A DNA stretch of 64,000 bases, from positions 186,001 to 250,000 of the forward strand of contig CP145873.1 in assembly GCA_041941865.1 (NCBI GenBank). Reading direction: 5' to 3'. Below, piece by piece: positions 17,089 through 26,196 of this stretch (position 1 is the stretch's first letter; every line of letters starts with the position of its first letter). The notes below the pieces were generated by a model that was given only the letters and a program-made list of their open reading frames with translations, was not told the origin of the DNA and did not search any database. The position numbers and the translations under genes are program-made. The stretch is from Dasytiphilus stammeri_H. Its GTDB lineage: Bacteria > Pseudomonadota > Gammaproteobacteria > Enterobacterales > Enterobacteriaceae.

Positions 17089-18711
17089 CTATTTTTGAGT
17101 TATTCGATCTTGTTTTTGAAAACTATTAAATATAATTTGTTGTTGTACAAGAGATAATAAATTACTTACTGTATAATATAAAACTAATCCCGATGGAAAC
17201 CAAAAGAAAAAAATACTAAATATAATTGGCATATATGTAAAAATTTTTTTCTGATTAGGATCAGTAATAGTATTAGGAGACATTTTTTGGAGAAAATACA
17301 TCGTAATTCCCATAATTATAGGTAAAATATAATAAGGATCATGCATTGAAAGATCATGAATCCATAATATAAATGGAGCCTGTCGTAGTTCTACTGAGTT
17401 TATCAACATATAATAAAGCGCAAGAAAAATAGGCATTTGTATAATTAAAGGTAAACAACCCCCTAAAGGATTAACTTTTTCAGATTGATATAATAACATT
17501 ATTTCTTGAGATAACCGATATTTATCATTACCTATGCGATCTCGTAATTTTTGTATTTTAGGTTGTAGTTTTTGCATTTTAACCATTGATGTATACTGTA
17601 GTTTAGTCATCGGATACATAATTAATCTAACTATGAAAGTAATTAAAATAATTGAAAATCCCCAATTTCCTATAATTTTATGGATAAATTTTAATAATTT
17701 AAATAAAGGTTGAGATATAAACCATAACCACCCATAATCAACAGTTAAATCTAAATATGGAGCTACTAAAGACATTTGATCTTGTAGTCCTGGTCCTACC
17801 CAAAGAGTAGCTGTTAAAGTATTTTGTTGATTAGGCAGTATCGTAATAGGAGAAGATTGATAACCTACACTCACTATATTTCCGTGTTCTTTCTCAGTAT
17901 AAAATTTATTTATTCCTGTAGTATGTGGAATCCATGCTGTTATGAAATAATGTTGTAACATAGCTATCCAACCTTGAGAAGTTTGAATATTGAGATTAGT
18001 ATTATCTATTATTTTATTAAATTTATATTTAACATATTTTTCATTATTAGTAGAATATGCTACTCCACGGTATGTCTGTAGATTCCAGTTTTCATGATTT
18101 TTTTGATTTTTTGGTAAGTAAAGAGATTGTTTTAGTTGACCGATTAAAGATACTTCTATTGTTTCGTCAGAGTTATTAACTATAGAATAGTTAATATCAA
18201 TTGAATATTTGTTACGATGTAAAATAAAAATTTTTTTATATATAATCCCTTTATTTTCCCAAATTAAAGGAACCTGAATTTCCTGATCTCCTTTTTTTAA
18301 AAAAAATTTATTACAACTAGTTTTATAAAGAGCATTTTGCTGATCTATAACTAAATTTTGGTAGTCAAAATTTTTATTTTTACTCTTTACTAAAAATTGG
18401 CTCTGTGCTTGATATATAAAATTTGACGTAGTATCTAATAATTTAAGAGGATGATGGATAACTGAATTTTCTGGAAATGCTAATAATTTAGCTTGAATTA
18501 CATTTCCTCCCTTACAATCAATACTTAATTCTAAAACATCAGTTTTTATTGTAATAATTTTGTCTGATGAATATAAATGATCTATTATTTCTATTTTTTG
18601 ATTTTGTTTGCATGCAATTGGATGATTTCTATATTCTACATTCCAAATTTGAAAAATTTTAAAAGATACTAGTACAAAGACCAGCAATAATAAATTTCGT
18701 TGAACATCCAT
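17089..18711 (-). CDS. yidC: Membrane protein insertase YidC
   Basis: A 540-residue insertase with an N-terminal membrane anchor, a large periplasmic beta domain (about residues 35-330), and the conserved five-helix core beginning with FISQPLFKLLKFIHKIIGNW. The core includes YPMTKLQYTSMVKMQKLQPK, NPLGGCLPLIIQMPIFLALY and FFWFPSGLVLYYTVSNLLSL. It inserts small inner-membrane proteins alone or with SecYEG. E. coli YidC has 548 residues. It is 12 bases downstream of yidD. The periplasmic domain is Asn/Lys-rich but uninterrupted. Confidence 0.97.
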   Translation of the reverse strand: MDVQRNLLLLVFVLVSFKIFQIWNVEYRNHPIACKQNQKIEIIDHLYSSDKIITIKTDVLELSIDCKGGNVIQAKLLAFPENSVIHHPLKLLDTTSNFIYQAQSQFLVKSKNKNFDYQNLVIDQQNALYKTSCNKFFLKKGDQEIQVPLIWENKGIIYKKIFILHRNKYSIDINYSIVNNSDETIEVSLIGQLKQSLYLPKNQKNHENWNLQTYRGVAYSTNNEKYVKYKFNKIIDNTNLNIQTSQGWIAMLQHYFITAWIPHTTGINKFYTEKEHGNIVSVGYQSSPITILPNQQNTLTATLWVGPGLQDQMSLVAPYLDLTVDYGWLWFISQPLFKLLKFIHKIIGNWGFSIILITFIVRLIMYPMTKLQYTSMVKMQKLQPKIQKLRDRIGNDKYRLSQEIMLLYQSEKVNPLGGCLPLIIQMPIFLALYYMLINSVELRQAPFILWIHDLSMHDPYYILPIIMGITMYFLQKMSPNTITDPNQKKIFTYMPIIFSIFFFWFPSGLVLYYTVSNLLSLVQQQIIFNSFQKQDRITQK

Positions 18712-18723
18712 TATAAAATATCT

Positions 18724-18966
18724 CTAAGGATTGTTACTTTGAGGTAAATGCTGACCACCTGTAGTCCCAGGATGGCATAGTAATATACGTTTTACTGTTA
18801 ACCAACTACCTTGGATTATTCCTAATCTACTTAGTACCTCAATAGCATATTGAGAACATGTTGGTTGAAATCGACAATTAGGACCTATTAATACACTAAG
18901 AAAAAATTGATAATTCTTAATTATTAAAATTAATACTTGTAATACATAAAAAGACAATTGTTCCAT
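18724..18966 (-). CDS. yidD: Membrane protein insertion efficiency factor YidD
   Basis: An 80-residue protein with an amphipathic N-terminal helix and the family signature GPNCRFQPTCSQYAIEVL, followed by GSWLTVKRILLCHPGTTGG. It assists YidC-dependent insertion at the inner membrane. The start overlaps the rnpA end by 37 bases, which suggests translational coupling. The length is close to E. coli (85). Confidence 0.95.
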   Translation of the reverse strand: MEQLSFYVLQVLILIIKNYQFFLSVLIGPNCRFQPTCSQYAIEVLSRLGIIQGSWLTVKRILLCHPGTTGGQHLPQSNNP

Positions 18967-19289
18967 AATATTTTTAATATTTTTATAATATAATGATTAT
19001 TTTTGTTAATGAAATTTTGTTTTATAATGATGATAAAATCTATATTTTTTATATAATGTTGATGTAAACGAAAACTTTCCCGGATAATTCTTTTTACTCT
19101 ATTACGTTCATGTGCTTTCTTTATGACTTTTTTACTTATACATATTCCTATACGTGGATATTCTAAAAAATTTTTTTGATAGAAAAGAGTAATTTCTCTC
19201 ATAGAGAGAGATTGGTTAATTTGAAAAATTTCTCTAAATTTTTTACTATTATTTAACCTCAAAATTTTTGGAAATTTATATCTTTCCAT
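18930..19289 (-). CDS. rnpA: Ribonuclease P protein component
   Basis: The basic protein subunit of RNase P, which with the rnpB RNA cleaves tRNA 5' leaders. The 119-residue protein contains RLNNSKKFREIFQ, RIGICISKKVIKKAHERNRV followed by KRIIRESFRLH, which is the RNA-binding RNR block. Length equals E. coli (119). It lies between rpmH (25 bases upstream) and yidD (overlapping), the ancestral order. The rnpB RNA gene is not in this window. Confidence 0.96.
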   Translation of the reverse strand: MERYKFPKILRLNNSKKFREIFQINQSLSMREITLFYQKNFLEYPRIGICISKKVIKKAHERNRVKRIIRESFRLHQHYIKNIDFIIIIKQNFINKNNHYIIKILKILWNNCLFMYYKY

Positions 19290-19314
19290 TTTAATTTTTC
19301 AGCCAATTAACTTT

Positions 19315-19455
19315 TTAATTAGAAATACTTAAACGAGATCTTTTTTTAGCTCTGCGTCGAGCCAAAATTTTTCGACCATTTTTTGTTGACATTCTAATCC
19401 GAAAACCATGAGTACGATTTCTCTTAATTACTGAAGGTTGAAAAGTTCGTTTCAT
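19315..19455 (-). CDS. rpmH: Ribosomal protein bL34
   Basis: A 46-residue, very basic protein: MKRTFQPSVIKRNRTHGFRI, then RMSTKNGRKILARRRAKKRS. It matches E. coli L34 in length and almost residue for residue. It is the first gene of the leftward rpmH-rnpA-yidD-yidC-mnmE block and faces dnaN across 203 bases. In most bacteria dnaA stands beside it; here it does not. Confidence 0.97.
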   Translation of the reverse strand: MKRTFQPSVIKRNRTHGFRIRMSTKNGRKILARRRAKKRSRLSISN

Positions 19456-19658
19456 AATTCATTTTCTTTTTTAAATAAAAATTTAATAAAAATAAACGAG
19501 TAAATAAAATATAATTCTATTATAAAATTATTTTTTTGGAAAGAACAATTATTTTTTCAATTTTTTATGATAAAATTTCATTTATCAAAGTAAAAAATTT
19601 TACCTACACATTCATTATTTTCTCAAATAATTACTTTTAACAATTCTTTACAATTTTT
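19456..19658. other. Divergent spacer rpmH/dnaN where dnaA is missing
   Basis: 203 AT-rich bases between the leftward rpmH block and rightward dnaN. In relatives dnaA lies here. I see no dnaA remnant and no copy of the DnaA box TTATCCACA. It must contain promoters for both directions, but none can be told from background. It could be near a replication origin only by analogy with other bacteria; the sequence gives no direct sign of this. Confidence 0.4.
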
Positions 19659-20762
19659 ATGAAATTTACTATACAACGTGAACAATTATTAAAACCATTA
19701 CAACAAACTACTAGAACTATTAGTAATAAACCATTATTACCTATTATTAATAATATTCTACTTCAGGTAAGTCAAGGAACACTATGGTTAACTTCTACTG
19801 ATCTTGAAATAGAGATGCAAACATATATTAAACTCATACAACCACATAAAGAAGGTGGAATTACTGTACCTGCCAGAAAATTATTAGAAATTTGTAAATG
19901 TTTACCATTAAATTCTAACATAATAGTGACTGTTCAAAAACAACAAATATTATTAACTTCTGGATATAGTAAATTTTATTTATCTACATTAGCAGCAGAT
20001 AATTTTCCTCATTTAGACTCCTTTGATAGTGAAATTGAATTAACTATTAAACAAAACATAATGAAATATTTGATAGAATCAACCTATTTTTCTATGGCCC
20101 GACAAGATGTACGTTATTACCTTAATGGTCTTTTGTTAGAGATCAATGGAGTACAATTAGCTACAGTAGCTACTGATGGACATCGTTTAGCTTTTTGTAA
20201 AAGTATTGTAAGTAAAAGTTTTTCTTTAACGTCCATTATTCTTCCTAGAAAAACAGTTCTCGAAATTTTGAGATTACTAGAAAATAATGATCAATTATTA
20301 AAGCTACAAATTAGTAAAAATAATATAAGAATATATCTAAATCATTGTATAATTACATCTAGAATTATAGATGGTAAGTTTCCTAATTATCATACGGTAT
20401 TACAAAATAATTATGATAAACTAATTATCGTACAAGCAGATTTATTAAAATTATCTTTATATAGAGCTTCTATTTTAGCTAATGAAAGATTAAATGGAGT
20501 ATGTTTAGATTTACAACCAAATATGTTAAAAATTACTGCTACTAATATGGAACAAGAAAAATCTGAAGAAATAGTTGATATTGATTATCAAGGTAAATGT
20601 TTAAGTATTATTATTAATGTAAAATACATATTAGATGTATTGAAAAATTTTAATAGTGAAAAAATTAGAATATTATTCCGAGATTCACAATCTAGTATTA
20701 AAATTGAAAGAGTCACGAGTAATTCAGATAATATGTATGTAATAATGCCAATGCAATTATAA
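19659..20762 (+). CDS. dnaN: DNA polymerase III beta sliding clamp
   Basis: A 367-residue clamp protein (366 in E. coli) with three repeated domains, beginning MKFTIQREQLLKPLQQ, with SNKPLLPIINNILLQ, TVPARKLLEICKCLP, VATDGHRLAF and the C-terminal YVIMPMQL. It encircles DNA and tethers polymerase III and other enzymes. It is followed by gyrB after 96 bases; recF, normally between dnaN and gyrB, is missing. Confidence 0.97.
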   Translation: MKFTIQREQLLKPLQQTTRTISNKPLLPIINNILLQVSQGTLWLTSTDLEIEMQTYIKLIQPHKEGGITVPARKLLEICKCLPLNSNIIVTVQKQQILLTSGYSKFYLSTLAADNFPHLDSFDSEIELTIKQNIMKYLIESTYFSMARQDVRYYLNGLLLEINGVQLATVATDGHRLAFCKSIVSKSFSLTSIILPRKTVLEILRLLENNDQLLKLQISKNNIRIYLNHCIITSRIIDGKFPNYHTVLQNNYDKLIIVQADLLKLSLYRASILANERLNGVCLDLQPNMLKITATNMEQEKSEEIVDIDYQGKCLSIIINVKYILDVLKNFNSEKIRILFRDSQSSIKIERVTSNSDNMYVIMPMQL

Positions 20763-20858
20763 TGAGACTACAGTGTAATAATTGAAAAAATTTTTCAAAT
20801 ATTGTTCATACTACTTAATATATTTTACAATTTTCTTTTATATTAGTGAGAAATATTT

Positions 20859-23258
20859 ATGTCACAAAATTATGATTCTTCATGTATTAAGGTATTAAAA
20901 GGACTGGAAGCAGTACGTATACGTCCTGGAATGTATATTGGAGATACAGAGGATGGTACCGGATTACACCATATGATTTTTGAAGTCATTGACAATGCTA
21001 TTGATGAATCTTTAGCAGGTTATTGTAAAAATATATACGTTACTATTCATACAGATGAATCTGTATCTGTACAAGATGATGGTCGTGGCATACCTACAGA
21101 TATTCATGAAGAAGGTATTTCTGCAGCAGAAGTTATTATGACCGTATTACATGCAGGAGGTAAATTTGATGGTACCTCTTATAAAGTTTCTGGGGGACTG
21201 CATGGAGTGGGAATTTCTGTAGTTAATGCATTATCACAAAAATTACAATTAATTATTCAACGAGAAGAAAAAATATATTCTCAATTTTATTTTAATGGAA
21301 TTCCTCAAGAACCACTCATGATCACCGGTGATACTAAAAAAACAGGTACTTTTGTGAGATTTTGGCCTAGTAAAAAAATATTTAAAAATATTAGTTTTAA
21401 TTATGAAATTTTATCGGAACGATTGCGAGAACTATCTTTCTTAAATTCAGGACTATTAATTAGTCTTGAAGATCAACGTAATAACCAATATTGTTGTTAT
21501 CAGTATACAGGAGGAATTCAATCTTTTGTGAAGTATTTGAGTAAAAATCATCGACCTATACATCCAAAAATATTTTTCTTTTCTTCGGAAAAAAATTCTA
21601 TTCATGTAAAAATTTCTTTACTTTGGAATAAGGGTTTCAAAGAAAAAATTTGTTGTTTTACAAATAATATTCCTCAAAAAGATGGAGGTACTCACCTAGC
21701 TGGTTTTAGAACTGCTATTACGCGTACTTTAAATTCTTTTATAGATAAAGAAGGATATCATAAAAAATTTAAAATTAATATTACTGGAGAAGATACCCGA
21801 GAAGGAATAGTAGCAGTAGTTTCTGTACAAGTACCATCCCCAAAATTTTCTTCTCAAACAAAAGAAAAATTAATTTCTTCTGAAGTGAAGTGGGTAGTAG
21901 AATCTTTAATGCATGATTATTTTGTAGAGTATTTACTTGAACATCCTCATGATTCTAAAATTATTATCAATAAAATATTAGAAGCTGCTAGAGTACGTGA
22001 AGCATCGAGACGAGCTCGTGAAATTACTCGACGTAAGGTAGTAGATATATTAGGTCTACCAGGAAAACTGGCAGATTGTCAAGAACGTAATCCTCATAAT
22101 GCAGAACTTTATTTAGTGGAAGGAGATTCAGCAGGAGGATCCGCTAAACAAGGTAGAAATAGAAAAAATCAAGCTATTTTACCATTAAAAGGAAAAATTC
22201 TTAATGTAGAAAGAGTGAAGTTTGACAAAATGATTTCTTCACAGGAAGTAGCATCATTAATTATAGCTTTAGGTTGTGGAATAGGAACAGAAGAATATAA
22301 TATTAATAAGTTGCGATATCATCGAATTGTTATTATGACTGATGCTGATGTAGATGGAGCTCATATTCGTACCTTATTATTGACATTTTTTTATCGACAG
22401 TTTCCAGAAATTATTGAACATGGATATCTTTATATTGCTCAACCACCTCTTTATAAGCTGAAAAAAGGATCAAGAGAACAATATATTAGAGATGATTTAG
22501 CTTTAGAACAATATTTAATTTCTTTAGCAGTTGATAAAACGGAAATTCATATTCCAAGTGAAAATATAGTTATTAGGGGAAAAAAATTAAAAAATTTATT
22601 ATATGAATATCGGAATATACAAAAACTAATAAATTTTTTAGAACCAAAATTTTCCCGAAAAATATTAAATCTCTTAATATTAGACCCTGTCATTAAAGAA
22701 TTATCTAATAAAAAAGAAGTAAATAAATGGATTAAAAATTTCGTTAAGCAACTTAATGCTACAGTTAGTTATGGAGATTTTTATCAAGAAAAAATCAATT
22801 ATAATAATAACTTACAGATTTATGAACCAGAAATAGTTGCTCATGTACAAGGAAATACTACACGATATATTATCGATTATTGTTTTTTACAAAGTTCTGA
22901 ATATCAAAAAATGAATATTTTAGGAGAAAAATTACAAATTTTACTAAAATCAGATTCTTTTATTAAAAAGGGAGCATATCAAAAATCTATTGATTCTGTG
23001 AATCAAATTTTTGAGTGGTTAATAAAAGAATCTCAGCATGGATTATCGATTCAACGGTATAAGGGTTTAGGTGAAATGAATCCAGAACAACTTTGGAAAA
23101 CTACTATGGATCCTAATAATCGTCGACTTTTATGTGTAACGATAAATGATGCAGTATCAGCTAATAAAATTTTTTCTATATTAATGGGGAATGAAGTTGA
23201 ACCTAGAAAAAAATTTCTTGAATTAAATGCTTTGAAGGCATCTAATATAGATATATAA
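20859..23258 (+). CDS. gyrB: DNA gyrase subunit B
   Basis: A 799-residue ATPase subunit of gyrase, which introduces negative supercoils (804 in E. coli). The GHKL ATPase domain has EVIDNAIDESLAGYC, DDGRGIPTDIHEEG and GGLHGVGISVVNALS. The Toprim domain has the magnesium-binding EGDSAGGSAKQGRNRK and DADVDGAHIRTLLLTFFYRQ. The C-terminal GLGEMNPEQLWKTTMDPNNR block and the inserted domain typical of gammaproteobacterial GyrB are present. It converges on lysS with a 15-base gap. Confidence 0.98.
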   Translation: MSQNYDSSCIKVLKGLEAVRIRPGMYIGDTEDGTGLHHMIFEVIDNAIDESLAGYCKNIYVTIHTDESVSVQDDGRGIPTDIHEEGISAAEVIMTVLHAGGKFDGTSYKVSGGLHGVGISVVNALSQKLQLIIQREEKIYSQFYFNGIPQEPLMITGDTKKTGTFVRFWPSKKIFKNISFNYEILSERLRELSFLNSGLLISLEDQRNNQYCCYQYTGGIQSFVKYLSKNHRPIHPKIFFFSSEKNSIHVKISLLWNKGFKEKICCFTNNIPQKDGGTHLAGFRTAITRTLNSFIDKEGYHKKFKINITGEDTREGIVAVVSVQVPSPKFSSQTKEKLISSEVKWVVESLMHDYFVEYLLEHPHDSKIIINKILEAARVREASRRAREITRRKVVDILGLPGKLADCQERNPHNAELYLVEGDSAGGSAKQGRNRKNQAILPLKGKILNVERVKFDKMISSQEVASLIIALGCGIGTEEYNINKLRYHRIVIMTDADVDGAHIRTLLLTFFYRQFPEIIEHGYLYIAQPPLYKLKKGSREQYIRDDLALEQYLISLAVDKTEIHIPSENIVIRGKKLKNLLYEYRNIQKLINFLEPKFSRKILNLLILDPVIKELSNKKEVNKWIKNFVKQLNATVSYGDFYQEKINYNNNLQIYEPEIVAHVQGNTTRYIIDYCFLQSSEYQKMNILGEKLQILLKSDSFIKKGAYQKSIDSVNQIFEWLIKESQHGLSIQRYKGLGEMNPEQLWKTTMDPNNRRLLCVTINDAVSANKIFSILMGNEVEPRKKFLELNALKASNIDI

Positions 23259-23273
23259 AAAACATCAAATTTG

Positions 23274-24794
23274 TTACTTAGGACGTAAAGTAGGAAATAA
23301 AATAACATCGCGAATATTCCATGTATTAGTCAATATCATCACTAATCTATCAATTCCGATTCCCATACCCGCAGTAGGTGGCATACCATATTCTAATGCT
23401 TTAATATAATCTTCATCATAAATATGATTATATTCATCATAATTATTATTGTAATCGTTATGTTTTTGTTGTAAAAAACGACTATATTGTTCTTCAGAAT
23501 CATTTAATTCTGAAAAACCATTTGCTATTTCATAACCATTAATAAATAATTCAAATCTTTCAGAAAAACAGTGCGAGTTATTATGACTACGGGATAAAGG
23601 AGATACCTCAGTAGGATAATCGGTGATAAAAGTGGGATATATTAATTTTTTTTCTACCGATAGAGAAAAAATTTCAGTAAGGATACGACCATGACCCCAA
23701 TGTTTTTTGATATTAATTCCTAAATTTTTAGCAAATTTCTCGGTTAGATAAATATCTTCTAGAACATTAAGATAAATTTTTTCGGAAGAATATTTTAATA
23801 TTGCTTCTTTCATAGAAAGTTTAGTAAAAGATTTATTAAAGTCAAAAATATAATTTCCATACTGAATGATGGAAGTACCTAATACTTTTTTAGTTAAATT
23901 TCTTAATAATTTTTCGGTAATTTGCATAAGATCTTTATAATCTGCATAAGCCATATATAGTTCCATCATAGTAAATTCCGGATTATGTCGTGGCGATATA
24001 CCCTCATTTCGAAAAATTCTGCTTAATTCAAATATTCTTTCTAAACCACCTATGACAAGACGTTTAAGATAAAGTTCAGGTGCAATTCTGAGATATAGGT
24101 CAATATCTAGAGTATTATGATGAGTAATAAAAGGACGTGCGCTTGCTCCTCCAGGAATGTTTTGCATCATAGGTGTTTCGACTTCTAGAAAATTTTCTTT
24201 ATCCATAAAAAGTCTGATATAAAAGATAATTTTAGAACGTAAAATAAAATTATTTCGTGACTGATGATTAGTAATTAGATCAAGATAACGTTGTCGATAA
24301 CAAGTTTCTTTATCTACTAGTCGGTGAAATTTATCAGGTAAGGACCGAAGAGATTTAGTTAAAAGACATAATTCAGTACAATTAATTGAAAGTTCATTAG
24401 TCTTAGTTTTAAATAAAGTTCCCTTAGCACCAATAATATCTCCTAAATCCCAACTTTTAAAGTTATAATTATAAAAATCTTTATTATTATTATTATATTT
24501 TATATATAATTGTATTTTTCCTCCTCTATCCTGAAGAGTAATAAAAGAGGATTTACCCATAGTTCGTCGTGTTATAATACGACCAGCAACACTAATAATA
24601 ATATTTAAATTTTTTAAATATAAATTATTTTTATTACTAAATTTCAAATGTAGTTCTCGTGAAATACAATTAGGACGAAAATCATTGGGAAATACTATAC
24701 CTTCGGTACGTAAATTATGTAATTTTTTACGTCTATTTTTACACTCATCACTTAATTCTTTTATAGAAAACATTATTCTTGGTTGTTTAGACAT
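23274..24794 (-). CDS. lysS: Lysyl-tRNA synthetase, class II
   Basis: A 506-residue enzyme (505 in E. coli). An OB-fold anticodon-binding domain (VAGRIITRRTMGKSSFITLQ) precedes the class II catalytic domain with motif 1 (FLEVETPMMQNIPGGASARP), motif 2 (FRNEGISPRHNPEFTMMELY) and motif 3 (PPTAGMGIGIDRLVMIL). It lies 10 bases downstream of prfB, the usual enteric prfB-lysS operon. The EpmA paralogue at 11821-12804 shares only the catalytic domain. Confidence 0.97.
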   Translation of the reverse strand: MSKQPRIMFSIKELSDECKNRRKKLHNLRTEGIVFPNDFRPNCISRELHLKFSNKNNLYLKNLNIIISVAGRIITRRTMGKSSFITLQDRGGKIQLYIKYNNNNKDFYNYNFKSWDLGDIIGAKGTLFKTKTNELSINCTELCLLTKSLRSLPDKFHRLVDKETCYRQRYLDLITNHQSRNNFILRSKIIFYIRLFMDKENFLEVETPMMQNIPGGASARPFITHHNTLDIDLYLRIAPELYLKRLVIGGLERIFELSRIFRNEGISPRHNPEFTMMELYMAYADYKDLMQITEKLLRNLTKKVLGTSIIQYGNYIFDFNKSFTKLSMKEAILKYSSEKIYLNVLEDIYLTEKFAKNLGINIKKHWGHGRILTEIFSLSVEKKLIYPTFITDYPTEVSPLSRSHNNSHCFSERFELFINGYEIANGFSELNDSEEQYSRFLQQKHNDYNNNYDEYNHIYDEDYIKALEYGMPPTAGMGIGIDRLVMILTNTWNIRDVILFPTLRPK

Positions 24795-24804
24795 TAATTA
24801 TGCC

Positions 24805-25915
24805 TCATAATTTATCTGGAAAATTTTTTTCCAGAAATAAGTCTATTTTACCATTTAAAACATCTTGTATATTACGAGTTTCTATTCCTGTACGTAAGTC
24901 TTTAATACGTGAATCATCAAGAACATAAGATCGAATTTGTCTTCCCCATCCAATTTCTTCTTTATTGTTTTCTTCCAACTTTTTATCTGCATTTCTTTTT
25001 TTTAACTCTAAATTATATAATTTAGCTTTCATTTGTTTTAATGCTTGCTCTTTATTTTTATGCTGAGATCGATTATTTTGACATTGTGTAACTGTGCCAG
25101 TAGGAAGATGTGTAATGCGTACTGCAGATTCAGTGCGATTGACATGTTGTCCACCTGCACCGGAAGATCGATATACATCAATTCTTAAATCATTAACATT
25201 CATTTCTATTTCTATATTATCCTGAACTTCAGGATATATAAATATCGAACTAAAAGAAGTATGTCGTCTTCTACCAGAATCAAATGGACTTTTTCGAACT
25301 AATCGATGAATTCCTGTTTCAGTTCGTAACAATCCAAAAGCATATTCTCCTACAACTCGAATGGTAGTACATTTTATTCCTGCTTTCTCTCCTACTGATT
25401 CTGATATGATTTCAGTAACAAATTTTTTTTGTTCTGCCCACCGTAAATACATACGGCTTAACATATAAGCCCAATCTTGAGCTTCTATTCCTCCTGATCC
25501 TGATTGGATATCTATATAGCAATTTTCACGATCTTGTTTTTGATTAAACAATTTCTTAAATTCTAATTTTCTTAATTTAACTTCTATCTTTTTAAGATCA
25601 TTATATATTACATGTACTAGTTCGATATCATTTTCCATTATCGATAATTCGAGTAAATTTTTTGCGTCTTTTAATTCTGTGAATAAAGTTAATATATTAT
25701 TTATATTTTGTTGTAGTAAAGATCGTTTTTTATTTAAAGATTTTACTAAATCAATATCTTTCCAGGTTTGATGTTGAGTTAAAAGTATATTAATTTTGGT
25801 TAGCATATTTTTAGTGGATTCATAATCAAAGATTCCTCCACAAAACATTACTACGTTTATCAAGTTGGATAATCATATCTGTTAAAAAAGCAATATCTAA
25901 ATTTTGTTTTATCAT
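24805..25915 (-). CDS. prfB: Peptide chain release factor 2, with programmed +1 frameshift
   Basis: RF2 terminates translation at UGA and UAA. The gene begins at ATG 25915, runs 29 codons to CTT, meets an in-frame TGA at 25826-25828, and continues after a +1 shift (skipping base 25828) for 340 residues, 369 in all (365 in E. coli). The first frame reads NVLWRNL-stop and the second DYESTKNML, aligning with E. coli RGYL/DYDAKKERL. A GGAGG stretch stands just upstream of CTT TGA, the internal Shine-Dalgarno that drives shifting. The anticodon-like SPF and the catalytic GGQ (SGAGGQHVNRTESAVRI) are present. After SPFDSG, Arg replaces the usual Gly. A start at 25863 would give a wrong N-terminus. 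The join is 25915..25829 and 25827..24805. Confidence 0.95.
25826..25843 (-). promoter_or_regulatory. RF2 programmed frameshift site
   Basis: On the minus strand the bases read TGTGGAGGAATCTTTGA. GGAGG is the internal Shine-Dalgarno, CTT the slippery codon and TGA the stop at 25828-25826. When RF2 is scarce the ribosome slips +1 and full RF2 is made, so RF2 autoregulates. The arrangement is that of E. coli (AGGGGGTATCTTTGA), with a slightly changed SD. Confidence 0.93.
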
Positions 25916-26196
25916 AGTAAAACTATTATTCAATTTTTCCTTAAAAAAGTATAATATAAATATATTAAATCAATATAAATAATTCAATGAAATATTATTC
26001 AATAAAAGTATTTTAAATTATTTTTCTATTATGACATATGGATGGAAAAATTACAGAAGATTAATCTTTTCTAAATTAATTACCTAATTTTTAGTGAAAT
26101 TATTTTTTATTCTTAATAAGATTAATTGTTAATTTTTTTTCATTTCATTTATAAATTAAAGTATATTTATCAAAATTATTTAACTTTCAGTTTTAT

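Noticed and set aside
19456..19658. Clear replication origin
   Set aside because: No DnaA boxes, GATC cluster or other origin sign is visible; only the divergent gene arrangement hints at it.
25805..25863. prfB start at 25863 giving MINVVMFCGG
   Set aside because: This N-terminus lies in the shifted frame before the programmed frameshift; the first frame from 25915 aligns with known RF2 starts.
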